Below are positions 24,455 to 34,555 of a stretch of DNA of 64,000 nt, one piece after another. A program made the position numbers and the translations under genes. The notes beneath the pieces were generated by a model that saw only the letters and a program-made list of their open reading frames with translations, was not told the DNA's origin and made no database searches. The stretch is from Desulfobacteraceae bacterium (GTDB lineage Bacteria; Desulfobacterota; Desulfobacteria; Desulfobacterales; Desulfosarcinaceae), in the NCBI GenBank assembly GCA_027068085.1, contig JAMOUQ010000055.1, positions 1 through 64,000 on the forward strand. The letters are read 5' to 3'. Numbering within the stretch: the stretch's first letter is position 1; each line of letters begins with the position of its first letter.

Positions 24455-25882
24455 ATGTATCGGGACAACTACATCAATTCGCTGCGTATAGAGCTGCTGG
24501 AACTTGTGGCCGACCAGCTCACTCCCGTGGCCCTGAAGTACGGTTACAGTGAAGCTCCTCTGGAGACCACCATCAAGTGGAGGCCCCAGGTACTGGTGCT
24601 GGGCAACTATTCCTCGGGTAAATCGACCCTGATAAACGAATTTCTGGGGGCCAAGATCCAGGGCACCGGCCAGGCGCCGACGGACGATTCTTTCACCGTC
24701 ATCACCTACGACGATTCCCTGCCGCCGGACAGTCCGGTCCGGATAACCGAGGAGCGCGACGGCAAGGTGCTGCTCAACGACCCGGAATATCCTTTTGAAA
24801 CCCTGAAAAAACACGGCCAGCGCTTTGCCGCCCATTTCCGTCTCAAGAAGGTCAACTCCCCTTTTCTGAAAAACCTGGCCATCATAGACACCCCCGGCAT
24901 GCTCGACAGCATCACCGAACGCGACCGGGGCTACAACTATCAGGAAGTCATCGGCGATCTGGCCCAGATCGCCGACCTGGTGCTGGTCCTGTTCGATCCC
25001 CACAAGGCCGGCACCGTGCGCGAGGCCCATACCAGCCTGCGGGACACCCTGCCGGCCAAGACGTTCGAAGACCGGGTCCTTTTCGTTCTCAACCGCATCG
25101 ACGAATGCGCCTCCATGATGGATCTGATCCGGGTCTATGGCACCCTGTGCTGGAACCTGTCCCAGATCACCGGGCGCAAGGACATTCCCATGATCCATCT
25201 GACCTACTCGCCGGGCGCCCTTGAAAACATGGACCAGCAGCCTCCGGATTACCTGAAATACCTGGAAAACCAGCGCGAAGCCCTGAAAGAAGCGGTTCTC
25301 AAGGCGCCCTGCCACCGGCTGGACAACCTGGCCGCCTTCGTCGAAACCCACGGCCAGCGCCTGGCCCACCTGCTGGAGGCCCTGATCAACTACCGCCTCC
25401 GGGCCCGCCGCTTCCATTTCAAGGGGGTGGCCATGGCCATGATCGCCGGGCTGCTGGCTGCCGGTGTCGGCTGGATCGGCTCCATGGCAACGCCGGCCCT
25501 GGCGGGCCTGGACCCTGTCATCCGGCTATCGATTTGCGGAGGTATCGCGGTGGCCACCATGGCCCTGTGGCTGACCAGCGTTCACCGTTTCCTCTATCGC
25601 CGCTTTCACCGCAAGACCCTGGCCGCCCTGGACGAACTCACATCCCTGGAAAACCAGACCCGGCGGGACAGCTGGGAGGCGGTCCGGGACCTGGTGAAAA
25701 ACCACCTGGAAAAGACACGGGGCAAATACCCGCTGACGGAAGTCCGGCGCCAGTACGCAACGGTATGGGGAATCTACGAAAAAGGCTCGCGCGAAATCCG
25801 CGAGGCATTGAAGGAGATCGCCAGCCTGCCGCCCGACCGGGAAGACGACGACCGGGAACAGGACACGGCCGGCGCCGCCTGA
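24455..25882 (+). CDS. Dynamin-like GTPase with membrane segments
   Basis: A 475-residue protein. GNYSSGKSTLINEFLG (P-loop, residues ~50-65), the switch I region QAPTDDSFTVITYDD, DTPGMLDS (G3) and VLNRIDE (G4, NRID instead of NKxD) make an EHD/dynamin-type GTPase of ~280 residues. Two hydrophobic spans follow at residues ~325-350 and ~355-375 (VAMAMIAGLLAAGVGWIG, SICGGIAVATMALWL), then a helical tail. Bacterial dynamins remodel or repair membranes. It stands alone instead of in the usual tandem pair. The 128-base gap upstream is the largest within this run. Cellular target unknown. Confidence 0.78.
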   Translation: MYRDNYINSLRIELLELVADQLTPVALKYGYSEAPLETTIKWRPQVLVLGNYSSGKSTLINEFLGAKIQGTGQAPTDDSFTVITYDDSLPPDSPVRITEERDGKVLLNDPEYPFETLKKHGQRFAAHFRLKKVNSPFLKNLAIIDTPGMLDSITERDRGYNYQEVIGDLAQIADLVLVLFDPHKAGTVREAHTSLRDTLPAKTFEDRVLFVLNRIDECASMMDLIRVYGTLCWNLSQITGRKDIPMIHLTYSPGALENMDQQPPDYLKYLENQREALKEAVLKAPCHRLDNLAAFVETHGQRLAHLLEALINYRLRARRFHFKGVAMAMIAGLLAAGVGWIGSMATPALAGLDPVIRLSICGGIAVATMALWLTSVHRFLYRRFHRKTLAALDELTSLENQTRRDSWEAVRDLVKNHLEKTRGKYPLTEVRRQYATVWGIYEKGSREIREALKEIASLPPDREDDDREQDTAGAA

Positions 25883-25899
25883 AACAGGAGTTTGACCCC

Positions 25900-26745
25900 A
25901 TGGCCGAGGGAACAAACCTGCCGGTGATACCCGGCAGCCGGGCCGACGACCTGCACGGCCTGGAATACATTGACGAGCACGATCTTTGCCTTTTCATGGC
26001 CGGCAACCAGTTCATGGTGATGGAAGAGCTGCTGGCCGCCTTCAGAAGCCAAAACCCGGGAATAAAACGCATAGTATACGAAACCCTGCCGCCGGGGCTG
26101 GAGCTGAAACAGATCCTGACAGGCGGGGCCGTCTTCCGCAACCGGCGCCTCGACCTGCAACCGGACGTGTACGCCTCGGTCAACATCGGCAGCATGCAAA
26201 AACTGGCGCAAGCCGGTCATATCGATCCGGGCGGCCACCGGCTCTACCTCCACAACCGGCTGGCCATCATGGTGCCTGAAGGAAACCCGGCCGGCATACG
26301 GACCGTCAACGACCTGGGAAAAGACAATGTAAGGATCTCCCAGCCCGATCCCGACAACGAAGACATCGCCTTTCACATCATCGACATGTACCGGGAGGCC
26401 GGCGGACCGGAGCTGGCAGAAAAAATCATGGAAACCAAGCGGGCCGAAGGCACCACCATCTTCACCCGGGTCCACCACCGGGAAACCCCGCTGCGGATAG
26501 CCAAAAAGACGGTGGACGCAGGCCCGGTCTGGGCCACCGAAGTGGCGTTTGCCCGCAGCCGCGGCCTGGCCTGCCGGCAGGTGGACCCCGGCCCCGGTCT
26601 CGATCAGAGGGACAGGATCAATTACTACGTCTGCCGCCTGAAAAAGGCCCCCCATCCGGATGCGGCCCGTCGTTTCATCGACTTCATCCTCTCGGACACG
26701 GCCGGCGAAATCTACCGCCGCTACGGTTTCCTGCCCCACCGGTAA
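25900..26745 (+). CDS. Signal-less solute-binding-protein-like protein (ModA/PBP2 type)
   Basis: A 281-residue protein with a type 2 periplasmic-binding-protein fold: LCLFMAGNQFMVMEELLAAF, GGAVFRNRRLDLQPDVYASVN, LAIMVPEGNPAGIRTVNDL, VRISQPDPDNEDIAF and FIDFILSDTAGEIYRRYGF, the layout of ModA/WtpA-like proteins. The start ATG at 25900 follows CAGGAG, and no hydrophobic leader exists before or after it, so it should stay in the cytoplasm. It may sense or store an anion, or feed a cytoplasmic partner. No permease or ATPase is adjacent. It starts 17 bases after the dynamin-like gene. Confidence 0.65.
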   Translation: MAEGTNLPVIPGSRADDLHGLEYIDEHDLCLFMAGNQFMVMEELLAAFRSQNPGIKRIVYETLPPGLELKQILTGGAVFRNRRLDLQPDVYASVNIGSMQKLAQAGHIDPGGHRLYLHNRLAIMVPEGNPAGIRTVNDLGKDNVRISQPDPDNEDIAFHIIDMYREAGGPELAEKIMETKRAEGTTIFTRVHHRETPLRIAKKTVDAGPVWATEVAFARSRGLACRQVDPGPGLDQRDRINYYVCRLKKAPHPDAARRFIDFILSDTAGEIYRRYGFLPHR

Positions 26746-26755
26746 ACAGCGTACC

Positions 26756-27277
26756 ATGGATCACCGACAAGGCACACAAACGGCAGCGAACCCGGAAGAA
26801 CCAGGCCAGGCCATGCTCGACCGCATGGCCACCGCCCTGGTCAGGCGCTGTTCGACCATGGTGATCGCCACAGGCGGAAGGCAGGACCCCTGGGCCGCAC
26901 CGGTCTACTATGTCTGGTCAAGAAATGCTTTCTGGTTCTATTCCAGCGACGGCAGTCGCCATATCCGCCTGGGCCTGGAACATGGAAAAGCAGCGGCGGC
27001 ACTGTGGGAAGACGCGGACACCTGGCGCAAAATCCAGGGGCTGCAAATGCAGGGCCGTCTGAGCCGGGCCGAAGAGACGGCCAGGGCGGCCGCCATCGCG
27101 CTTGCCTACACGGCCAAGTTCCCCCGGGCCGCCGGCATACTGAAAGACAGGTCCGGAAAGGAGTCCGGCGGAGGCAAGGTCCGGCTCTACGCCTTTCGGC
27201 CCGACAGGCTGATCTACACCAACAACCGCTTCGGGCTGGGTTTTCGCCGGCCCGTCCGTCTTGAAGGCGATGATTAA
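26756..27277 (+). CDS. Pyridoxamine 5'-phosphate oxidase-family (FMN-binding) protein
   Basis: A 173-residue split-barrel protein. TMVIATGGRQDPWAAPVYYVW and AFWFYSSDGSRHIRLG match the FMN-binding sheet of PNPOx-like proteins, and the IQGLQMQGRLSRAE strand and the LYAFRPDRLIYTNN end complete the fold. Such small members bind FMN, heme or F420 and act as reductases of unknown substrate. It is ten bases after the solute-binding-like gene, and its stop overlaps the DUF523 start by eight bases. Confidence 0.75.
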   Translation: MDHRQGTQTAANPEEPGQAMLDRMATALVRRCSTMVIATGGRQDPWAAPVYYVWSRNAFWFYSSDGSRHIRLGLEHGKAAAALWEDADTWRKIQGLQMQGRLSRAEETARAAAIALAYTAKFPRAAGILKDRSGKESGGGKVRLYAFRPDRLIYTNNRFGLGFRRPVRLEGDD

Positions 27278-27827
27278 AAGTGTTTTTTCAAAACCCGGCC
27301 GCCTGCCGGGCCTGAAACTGGGAGTAAGCGCCTGCCTGCTGGGCCTGGCGGTAAGGTGGGACGGCCGCCACAAGCTCGATTTGTACGTCCGGGACGTTCT
27401 GGGAAAAAACTTCGGACTTGTCGGCCTCTGTCCCGAAAAGCAATGCGGCCTGGGGGTCCCGCGCGAGCCGATCCGCCTGGAGGGCGATCCCGGCAGTCCT
27501 CGCCTCGTGGCCCTGAAAACCAGGACAGATCTTACAGAACGGATGCAGGATTGGATCAGGGAGAGCCTGGAAGAGCTGGAGCGGGAAAATCTCTGCGGCT
27601 TCGTCTTCAAGGCCAAGTCGCCCAGTTGCGGGTTGAAAAGCGCCCGGGTCTTCGGCAAAAGCCGTATTCACACATCCTGCCGGGGGCTTTTCGCGGCAGC
27701 CTTCATCGCGAAGTTTCCCCGCATCCCGGTAATCGAGGAACAGGACCTCTTCAATCCATTGCAAAAAGCTGTCTTCCTTGAAAGTATCAGCCGGCTTGCA
27801 AAATCCGGACACGGGGCACCGCCATGA
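27270..27827 (+). CDS. DUF523 (YbbK-type) family protein
   Basis: A 185-residue protein with the DUF523 hallmarks: VSACLLGLAVRWDGRHK near the start, CPEKQCGLGVPREPIRLEG, FKAKSPSCGLKSARVF and LFAAAFIAKFPRIPVIEE. The invariant cysteines and basic residues suggest a metal or iron-sulfur site and a small-molecule substrate, but no function is established; longer relatives are fused to DUF1722 domains, absent here. ATG 27270 is chosen, overlapping the upstream gene. Last gene of the plus-strand run; a convergent terminator lies at its stop. Confidence 0.8.
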   Translation: MIKSVFSKPGRLPGLKLGVSACLLGLAVRWDGRHKLDLYVRDVLGKNFGLVGLCPEKQCGLGVPREPIRLEGDPGSPRLVALKTRTDLTERMQDWIRESLEELERENLCGFVFKAKSPSCGLKSARVFGKSRIHTSCRGLFAAAFIAKFPRIPVIEEQDLFNPLQKAVFLESISRLAKSGHGAPP

Positions 27828-27865
27828 AAAACCGGCGGCCAACGGCCAGGCTTCAGCCTGCCGCC
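27827..27865 (-). terminator. probable terminator after copA
   Basis: On the minus strand, GGCGGC (27860-27865) can pair with GCCGCC (27834-27839), with an inner hairpin between them, followed by GGTTTTTC. It overlaps the end of the DUF523 gene and lies 50 bases after the copA stop. Confidence 0.5.
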
Positions 27866-27914
27866 CGTCCCCCGCGGTTAACGATAGAGAGCATTCAGGT
27901 GTCTTATGGACGCA

Positions 27915-30374
27915 TCAGGCCGCAGCTTTCGCCCCCGGATCTGCCAGGCGCGCCCTTGACAGGCGGAGGCTGTTGGAGACCACTGTGATGCTGCTCAATG
28001 ACATGGCCAGGGCCGCCAGCATGGGATGCAGCTCGCGCAGCATCAGGGGCAGGCCGGAAAACGGATGCAAAACTCCGGCCGCCAGGGGAATCAGCATCAG
28101 GTTGTAGACAAAGGCCCAGAACAGGTTCTGCCTGATTGTGCGCATGGTCCGCCGGGCCAGGCCGACCGCTTTGGGAACTCCCCAGAGGCTGCCGCTTGCC
28201 AGGATAACCCCGGCGGTCTCGATGGCCACGTCGGTTCCGGTGCCGATGGCGATACCCACGTCGGCCTGGGCCAGGGCCGGGGCGTCATTGATCCCGTCGC
28301 CCACCATGGCGACTTTCCTTCCCTGCCCCTGGAGGCTGCGCACGGCTTCCGCCTTGGTCTCGGGCCGCACTTCGGCGAGCACCCGGTCGACCTTCACCTG
28401 TTCGGCGATTATGCGGGCCGTTTCCCGGTTGTCGCCCGTGAGCATGACGACTTCCAGCCCCATGGCACGCATGGCGGCCACGGCCCGGGCCGAATCCGGC
28501 TTGAGGGTGTCGGCCACGGCTATCAGCCCCACGAGACAGTCGCCGGCCGCAACCGCAACCACGGTCTTGCCCTGCCGGCGCAGCTTTTCCACCTGCTGTC
28601 CGGCAGAGTCCGTGAATACGCCGGTCTGCCGCATCCAGTCAGGCTTGCCCACGCGAAAGAGGCGGCCGTCAAAAGTTGCCTGAACCCCCTCTCCGCCGGT
28701 TGAAACAAAATCGTTGACCGGCCTCGGTTCGAGGCCCTCTTTACGGGCCGCCACCACGATGGCCTTTCCGACCGGGTGTTCCGAGCCCTGTTCAACCGAC
28801 GCGGCGATCTGCAGAACCGTATCAGGCCGGTAACCGTCGGCCAGCACCACCACGTCGGTCACCCGGGGCTTGCCGCGGGTGATGGTGCCGGTCTTGTCCA
28901 GGGCCACGGTTTTAACCCCGGCCAGGCTCTGGAGGGACTCGCTATCCTTGAAGAGAATGCCTTCCCGGGCCCCCCGGCCGGTACCGGCCATGATGGCAGT
29001 CGGGGTTGCCAGGCCCAGGGCACAGGGGCAGGCGATCACCAGGACCGCCACCATGCGGATCATGGCCGGCACGAAAGCGCCCCCCAGCACCCACCAGGCG
29101 GCAAATGTCAGGCCGGCAATCCCGATGACCACCGGCACGAAAACAGCGGCTACCCTGTCGGCCAGGGCCTGGATGGGCGCCTTGGAGCCCTGGGCCTCCC
29201 GGACCATGCGGATGATCCGGGCCAGGGCCGTGTCCCTACCCACGGCAGTGGCTTCGAACTTCAGCAATCCGTCGGTATTGAGGGTTCCGCCGGCGACCTT
29301 GTCGCCCGCTCGTTTTTCCACCGGCAGCGGCTCTCCGGTGAGCATGGATTCATCGACCGCCGCCCGGCCTTCGACCACCCTGCCGTCCACCGGAATGCTC
29401 TGGCCGGGTCGGACCACAACCAGATCGCCCACCACCACCTGTTCCAGGGGGATTTCCTCTTCCCGGCCGTCACGGACAACGACGGCGGTCTTGGGGCTAA
29501 GGTCCATGAGCCTGCGGATGGCGGCCCCGGTCTTGCCCTTGGTTCTGGCTTCCAGCAGTTTGCCAAGCTTGATCAGGGTGATGATAACCGCCGCGGTTTC
29601 GAAGTAGACATGGGACGATTCGGCCCCGAAAAGAACGACCGCGACCGAGTAGAAGTAGGCCACGCTGGAGCCCATGGCCACCAGAACGTCCATGTTGGCC
29701 GTCCGGTTGCGCAGGCTTTTCCAGCTGCCCACGTAGTAATCCCAGCCGGTGAAGAACTGAACCGGCGTGGCCAGGGCCCAGAAGAGCCAGTTGGCCCAGG
29801 CTCCCTGGATCCAGGAACCCAGCAGGCCGAAATCACGGCCCATGCTCAATACCAGCAGGGGGACCGAAAAGGCCACACCCACCCAGAAACGGATCGTCTG
29901 CCGGCGGATTTCCGCCCGGCTGGCAGAAGATTCCCGGTCCCGGTCCGATTCAGCGGCCTCGGCCGTGTATCCGGCCCGGGAAATGGCGGCCGCCAGATCC
30001 TCCCTGGTGACCACGCCGGGTATGAATTCCACGGAGGCCCGCTCGGAGGCAAAATTGACCCTGGCGTCGATCACGCCGGGCACCCGTTTTTTCAGGGTTC
30101 TTTCGATGTTCATGGCGCAGTTGGCGCAGGTCATGCCTCCGATGGCAAATTCCACTGCCGACGCCGGCACCTTGTAGCCGATCTTTTCGATCCGTGCGAT
30201 CACCGCGCCGATGTCGGTCTGCCCCGGGTCGAGCTCGACAGTCACCTGGTCGGCGGCAAAATTGACGTTGACCTTGCGGACTCCGTCCAGCTTTTTGACC
30301 GCCCGCTCGATGTTCATGGCGCAGTTGGCGCAGGTCATGCCGGCAACGGGCAACTGAACCTTGGATACAGGCAT
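27915..30374 (-). CDS. copA: Copper-translocating P1B-type ATPase
   Basis: An 819-residue inner-membrane pump that exports Cu(I) to the periplasm. Two N-terminal metal-binding domains each carry [12 protein letters not shown] (residues ~12 and ~80). The membrane metal site is [12 protein letters not shown], the phosphorylated aspartate is in DKTGTITRG (about residue 490), the actuator loop is [10 protein letters not shown], and the P-domain ends in [14 protein letters not shown]. Eight membrane helices are expected; the HP locus SEHPVG is present. Length is typical for a two-domain CopA. It lies 80 bases downstream of copZ on the same strand, a standard copper-resistance pair. Confidence 0.95.
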   Translation of the reverse strand: MPVSKVQLPVAGMTCANCAMNIERAVKKLDGVRKVNVNFAADQVTVELDPGQTDIGAVIARIEKIGYKVPASAVEFAIGGMTCANCAMNIERTLKKRVPGVIDARVNFASERASVEFIPGVVTREDLAAAISRAGYTAEAAESDRDRESSASRAEIRRQTIRFWVGVAFSVPLLVLSMGRDFGLLGSWIQGAWANWLFWALATPVQFFTGWDYYVGSWKSLRNRTANMDVLVAMGSSVAYFYSVAVVLFGAESSHVYFETAAVIITLIKLGKLLEARTKGKTGAAIRRLMDLSPKTAVVVRDGREEEIPLEQVVVGDLVVVRPGQSIPVDGRVVEGRAAVDESMLTGEPLPVEKRAGDKVAGGTLNTDGLLKFEATAVGRDTALARIIRMVREAQGSKAPIQALADRVAAVFVPVVIGIAGLTFAAWWVLGGAFVPAMIRMVAVLVIACPCALGLATPTAIMAGTGRGAREGILFKDSESLQSLAGVKTVALDKTGTITRGKPRVTDVVVLADGYRPDTVLQIAASVEQGSEHPVGKAIVVAARKEGLEPRPVNDFVSTGGEGVQATFDGRLFRVGKPDWMRQTGVFTDSAGQQVEKLRRQGKTVVAVAAGDCLVGLIAVADTLKPDSARAVAAMRAMGLEVVMLTGDNRETARIIAEQVKVDRVLAEVRPETKAEAVRSLQGQGRKVAMVGDGINDAPALAQADVGIAIGTGTDVAIETAGVILASGSLWGVPKAVGLARRTMRTIRQNLFWAFVYNLMLIPLAAGVLHPFSGLPLMLRELHPMLAALAMSLSSITVVSNSLRLSRARLADPGAKAAA

Positions 30375-30454
30375 GGATGCTCCTTTTTGCTATGCCGGAC
30401 GGCAGGCTGCCCGGCAACCGTCAGCGGCCGGGCCGGGGTGAAAAGGCAAGCCCG

Positions 30455-30658
30455 CTAAACAGCGTGATAGTTGATCTCCTCCAGCAGGGCCGTAATCTTG
30501 TCCCGGTCGGCCGGCGCCTGCCAGTGCACCGTCACCTGCCTGGCCTTCACGTCGCTTTCCACCAGGCTGACGCCTTCAAGCTCCTTCAGCTCGCTCTCTA
30601 TGGTCATGGTGCAATGGTGACAGGTTATGTTCGGAATTGTGAAAGTCTCTTTTTCCAT
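30455..30658 (-). CDS. copZ: Heavy-metal-associated chaperone domain protein
   Basis: A 67-residue HMA-fold protein; its metal loop is ITCHHCTMTIESEL, giving a CxxC pair (CHHC), with the conserved hydrophobic core VKARQVTVHW and the late LLEEINY. It would carry copper to CopA's N-terminal domains in the cytoplasm. The His-His in the loop differs from the common CxGC and is seen in some zinc- or copper-binding relatives. It precedes copA on the same strand, with an AGGAG site just before its start. Confidence 0.85.
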   Translation of the reverse strand: MEKETFTIPNITCHHCTMTIESELKELEGVSLVESDVKARQVTVHWQAPADRDKITALLEEINYHAV

Positions 30659-30849
30659 GGGACCGCTCCTTTCTTTGATGGTCTGAAAACGCTTTCGCTT
30701 CAGGTTGACGTTTACCTAAGCTAAGCATGTGCCGGAGCCATGTCCAGGTCAGGCATTGACGCCCGGCACCGCGGCTGATAGGTAAGATTTTCTGTCAGCC
30801 GGCCGGTCATATATTGAGAAACCATGGATAAAAAGGTTACGCTTCCCCC

Positions 30850-31833
30850 ATGGACAGCAACCCAATAAAGAGCGAACATGAACTTATCGCCATGATGGCC
30901 TCTGTCCTGCCGGGCGCCGGCAATGACGTTCTGGTGGGAATCGGTGACGATGCCGCGGTCCTCCGGCCGGCGGAATCCGGAGATGACTACCTGCTGGCAA
31001 CCAGCGACATGCTGGTGGAAGAAGTCCATTTTTCCAGGCAGTGGTCCACCCCTGTCCAGATCGGACGCAAGGCTGCGGCCTGCAACCTCAGCGATATCGC
31101 CGCCATGGGCGGCAGGGCGCGCTGGATGTTCGTCTCCCTGGCCCTGCCCGATACGGTTTCCACCCGGTGGACCCTCGCGGTATGCGAAGGAATAAGAAAA
31201 GAGTGCCTTCCTTACAAGGTGGTGGTCGCAGGGGGAGATACCTGCAGGGCGGACAGGGCCGTAATCTCCATTACCGTTATCGGTTCCGTAAGCCCGGAGA
31301 ACCTGTGCCTGCGCAGCCAGGCCAGGCCCGGCGATCTTCTGGCGGTCAGCGGCCCCCTGGGAGGTTCGGCCGCCGGCCTGGCCATGCTGCGGGCGGGCCT
31401 GTCTCCCGGCCCTTACCTCGCGGCCAGGCACCTGACTCCCGGCTGCCGGCTGGACATAGCCTCAGAAATCGCCCCTTTTGCCAATGCCATGATAGACATC
31501 AGTGACGGACTGGCATCCGAGACCGGCCACATCTGCCGCCGGAGCAATGTCGGAGCCGTTATCGAGGCCGGGGCCGTTCCTGTCGACAGGCAGGTCACCG
31601 AAGCTGCCCGGAGTCTGAATGCGGACCCTCTTGAATGGGCCCTGGCCGGAGGCGAGGACTTCGAGCTGCTTTTTACCGTCGATCCCCGGAAATTCCGCCT
31701 GCTTTCTGCCAAAGTTCAGGGTCTTTTCCGCATCGGCAGGATCGTGTCCGAAGCGGGGATATGGCTGATCCGGCCCGACGGCCGGCGCGTTCCCCTTGAA
31801 GGCGGGTTCGATCATTTTGCCGGGCAGGGCTGA
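30850..31833 (+). CDS. thiL: Thiamine-monophosphate kinase
   Basis: A 327-residue enzyme that phosphorylates thiamine monophosphate to thiamine diphosphate with ATP, the last step of cofactor synthesis. VGIGDDAAVLRP at residue ~27 and SDMLVEEVHFSRQWSTPVQIG bind ATP and Mg; AACNLSDIAAMGGRA, VVAGGDTCRADRAVISITVIG and MIDISDGLASETGHIC are the PurM/ThiL motifs, with EDFELLFTV near the C-terminus. Length fits the family (310-340). It is divergent from copZ over 190 bases and has no obvious downstream partner on its strand. Confidence 0.93.
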   Translation: MDSNPIKSEHELIAMMASVLPGAGNDVLVGIGDDAAVLRPAESGDDYLLATSDMLVEEVHFSRQWSTPVQIGRKAAACNLSDIAAMGGRARWMFVSLALPDTVSTRWTLAVCEGIRKECLPYKVVVAGGDTCRADRAVISITVIGSVSPENLCLRSQARPGDLLAVSGPLGGSAAGLAMLRAGLSPGPYLAARHLTPGCRLDIASEIAPFANAMIDISDGLASETGHICRRSNVGAVIEAGAVPVDRQVTEAARSLNADPLEWALAGGEDFELLFTVDPRKFRLLSAKVQGLFRIGRIVSEAGIWLIRPDGRRVPLEGGFDHFAGQG

Positions 31834-31880
31834 GGGCCGACCTCCTGCGGTTTTTGCCCGATGTCGATCCCGCAGAAGAT

Positions 31881-31912
31881 AAAAAATATAGGGCGCTGCC
31901 GGGGGCAGCCCC
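31881..31912 (-). terminator. rho-independent terminator of the 31915-32214 gene
   Basis: On the minus strand, GCTGCC and GGCAGC (31904-31909 and 31895-31900) pair around a three-base loop, extended by flanking G-C pairs, then CTATATTTTTT follows. It starts three bases after the stop. Confidence 0.75.
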
Positions 31913-31914
31913 GT

Positions 31915-32214
31915 TCAGCAGTGGCCGCAGGCATCCGAAGGCAGAACTGTCTGCAAGACCTGAATCCTGCGCTGAATCTCGGCATCGACTTCCTGCCAGT
32001 ATGCCGGGTCGTCTATCCACTGCTGGAACTGTTCGCGGTCTATGCCGGCCAGGATTTCACGGACGGCCTGATCCTCGACCGTCTCCATCCGCCGGAACAC
32101 GTCGTCCATGAAACGCTGCCAGACCCGGTCATCGTTCAACCTGTCATGACCGTAGTCCTCGTTGGCGCCGATGACATCGGCCATAACGTTGATCATGCAC
32201 AACCTGGCATCCAT
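31915..32214 (-). CDS. Small protein of unknown function
   Basis: A 99-residue protein starting MDARLCMINVMADVIG, with GGGGA a few bases before the ATG at 32214; the frame opens earlier but without a site. It is helical and acidic (DDRVWQRFMDDVFRRMETVEDQ) and ends in CGHC, a CxxC pair that could bind metal. No known domain is seen. It lies about 60 bases downstream of the DEAD-box helicase gene on the same strand and is followed at once by a terminator, so it is the last gene of that unit. Confidence 0.5.
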   Translation of the reverse strand: MDARLCMINVMADVIGANEDYGHDRLNDDRVWQRFMDDVFRRMETVEDQAVREILAGIDREQFQQWIDDPAYWQEVDAEIQRRIQVLQTVLPSDACGHC

Positions 32215-32276
32215 GTTTTCCCCTTCCCGGGCACAGTCTTGCCCGCCGCTGCCGGTGACCGCCGGTGTCCGGTCGT

Positions 32277-33800
<1,524 letters not shown>

Positions 33801-33896
33801 TTAGTAAAATTCCTCGCTTTCTGCCGGCAGTATGCACCGCCGCCCATTTAATCGATCTGTCTCAAACTTGTCAAGGTATCATGCCGCAACCCGGCA

Positions 33897-34475
33897 TCAC
33901 CAGTAGCGGCGGGCGGTCCAATAACAATTTCTCCAGTAATAATCCGAAATTCTGGATACCATTACCCCGTGGCGGGCCGAAGTATGCAAAAAACGCTGGT
34001 TGCCCATGTAAATTCCGACGTGCCGGTACTTCCCGGGAGGCCGGAAGAAAACCAGATCGCCGGGCCGCAGATCACGGCGGCTGACTTTACGGCCGAGTCT
34101 TACCTGGGCGCTCACCATGCGGGGCAGCCTAATGCCGAAAAAATCTCTGTAAATCACCTGCACCAGGCCGGAACAGTCTATCCCCCGCTTATCCCTCCCC
34201 CCCAGCCTGTGGGGGGTGCCCCGCCAGCTGCGCCAGGCTTGCTCCAGCCTGGCCGCCGCCTCCGATTCGGTTGCCGGCCGTTTCCTTCTGACGGGCGGAC
34301 GCCTTGCTTCACGCCCGGGCCTGACGGCGTGGCTTGAACCATACCCTGCGCCATGACCTGTTTCTCTGTGTGGCGCTGTGCCATGCCCCGCGCATGAAAT
34401 TATGGTTGCCAGCAGCAATACGGCTGCCAACCATGTCTTGCCGATGATTTCACGCTCTGCAAGAATGGTTCTCAC
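33897..34475 (-). CDS. NlpC/P60 peptidoglycan hydrolase, lipoprotein-like
   Basis: A 192-residue protein. The N-terminus (WLAAVLLLATIISC) is a signal segment ending in a lipobox-like ISC. A basic Arg/Pro/His-rich linker follows, then an NlpC/P60 catalytic domain: RGIDCSGLVQVIYRDFFGIRLPR with the active cysteine, GDLVFFRPPGKYRHVGIYMG with the histidine and FLHTSARHGV. It would cut peptide stems of cell-wall peptidoglycan, anchored to a membrane. There is no in-frame ATG near the signal segment; GTG at 34475 is the best start but is uncertain. Strand and gap do not tie it clearly to its neighbours. Confidence 0.8.
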   Translation of the reverse strand: MRTILAEREIIGKTWLAAVLLLATIISCAGHGTAPHRETGHGAGYGSSHAVRPGREARRPPVRRKRPATESEAAARLEQAWRSWRGTPHRLGGRDKRGIDCSGLVQVIYRDFFGIRLPRMVSAQVRLGRKVSRRDLRPGDLVFFRPPGKYRHVGIYMGNQRFLHTSARHGVMVSRISDYYWRNCYWTARRYW

Positions 34476-34555
34476 CGGCCTGCAAACGAACTTCCGCCCG
34501 CCCCCTGGCGTCTGCACTTTTCCGGAATATCCGGCAGCTTTCCCGGACAGCAGCT

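Noticed and set aside
31912-31926. in-frame TGA after CGHC as a selenocysteine codon
   Set aside because: The TGA is followed directly by a terminator hairpin and the frame beyond has no protein-like sequence.
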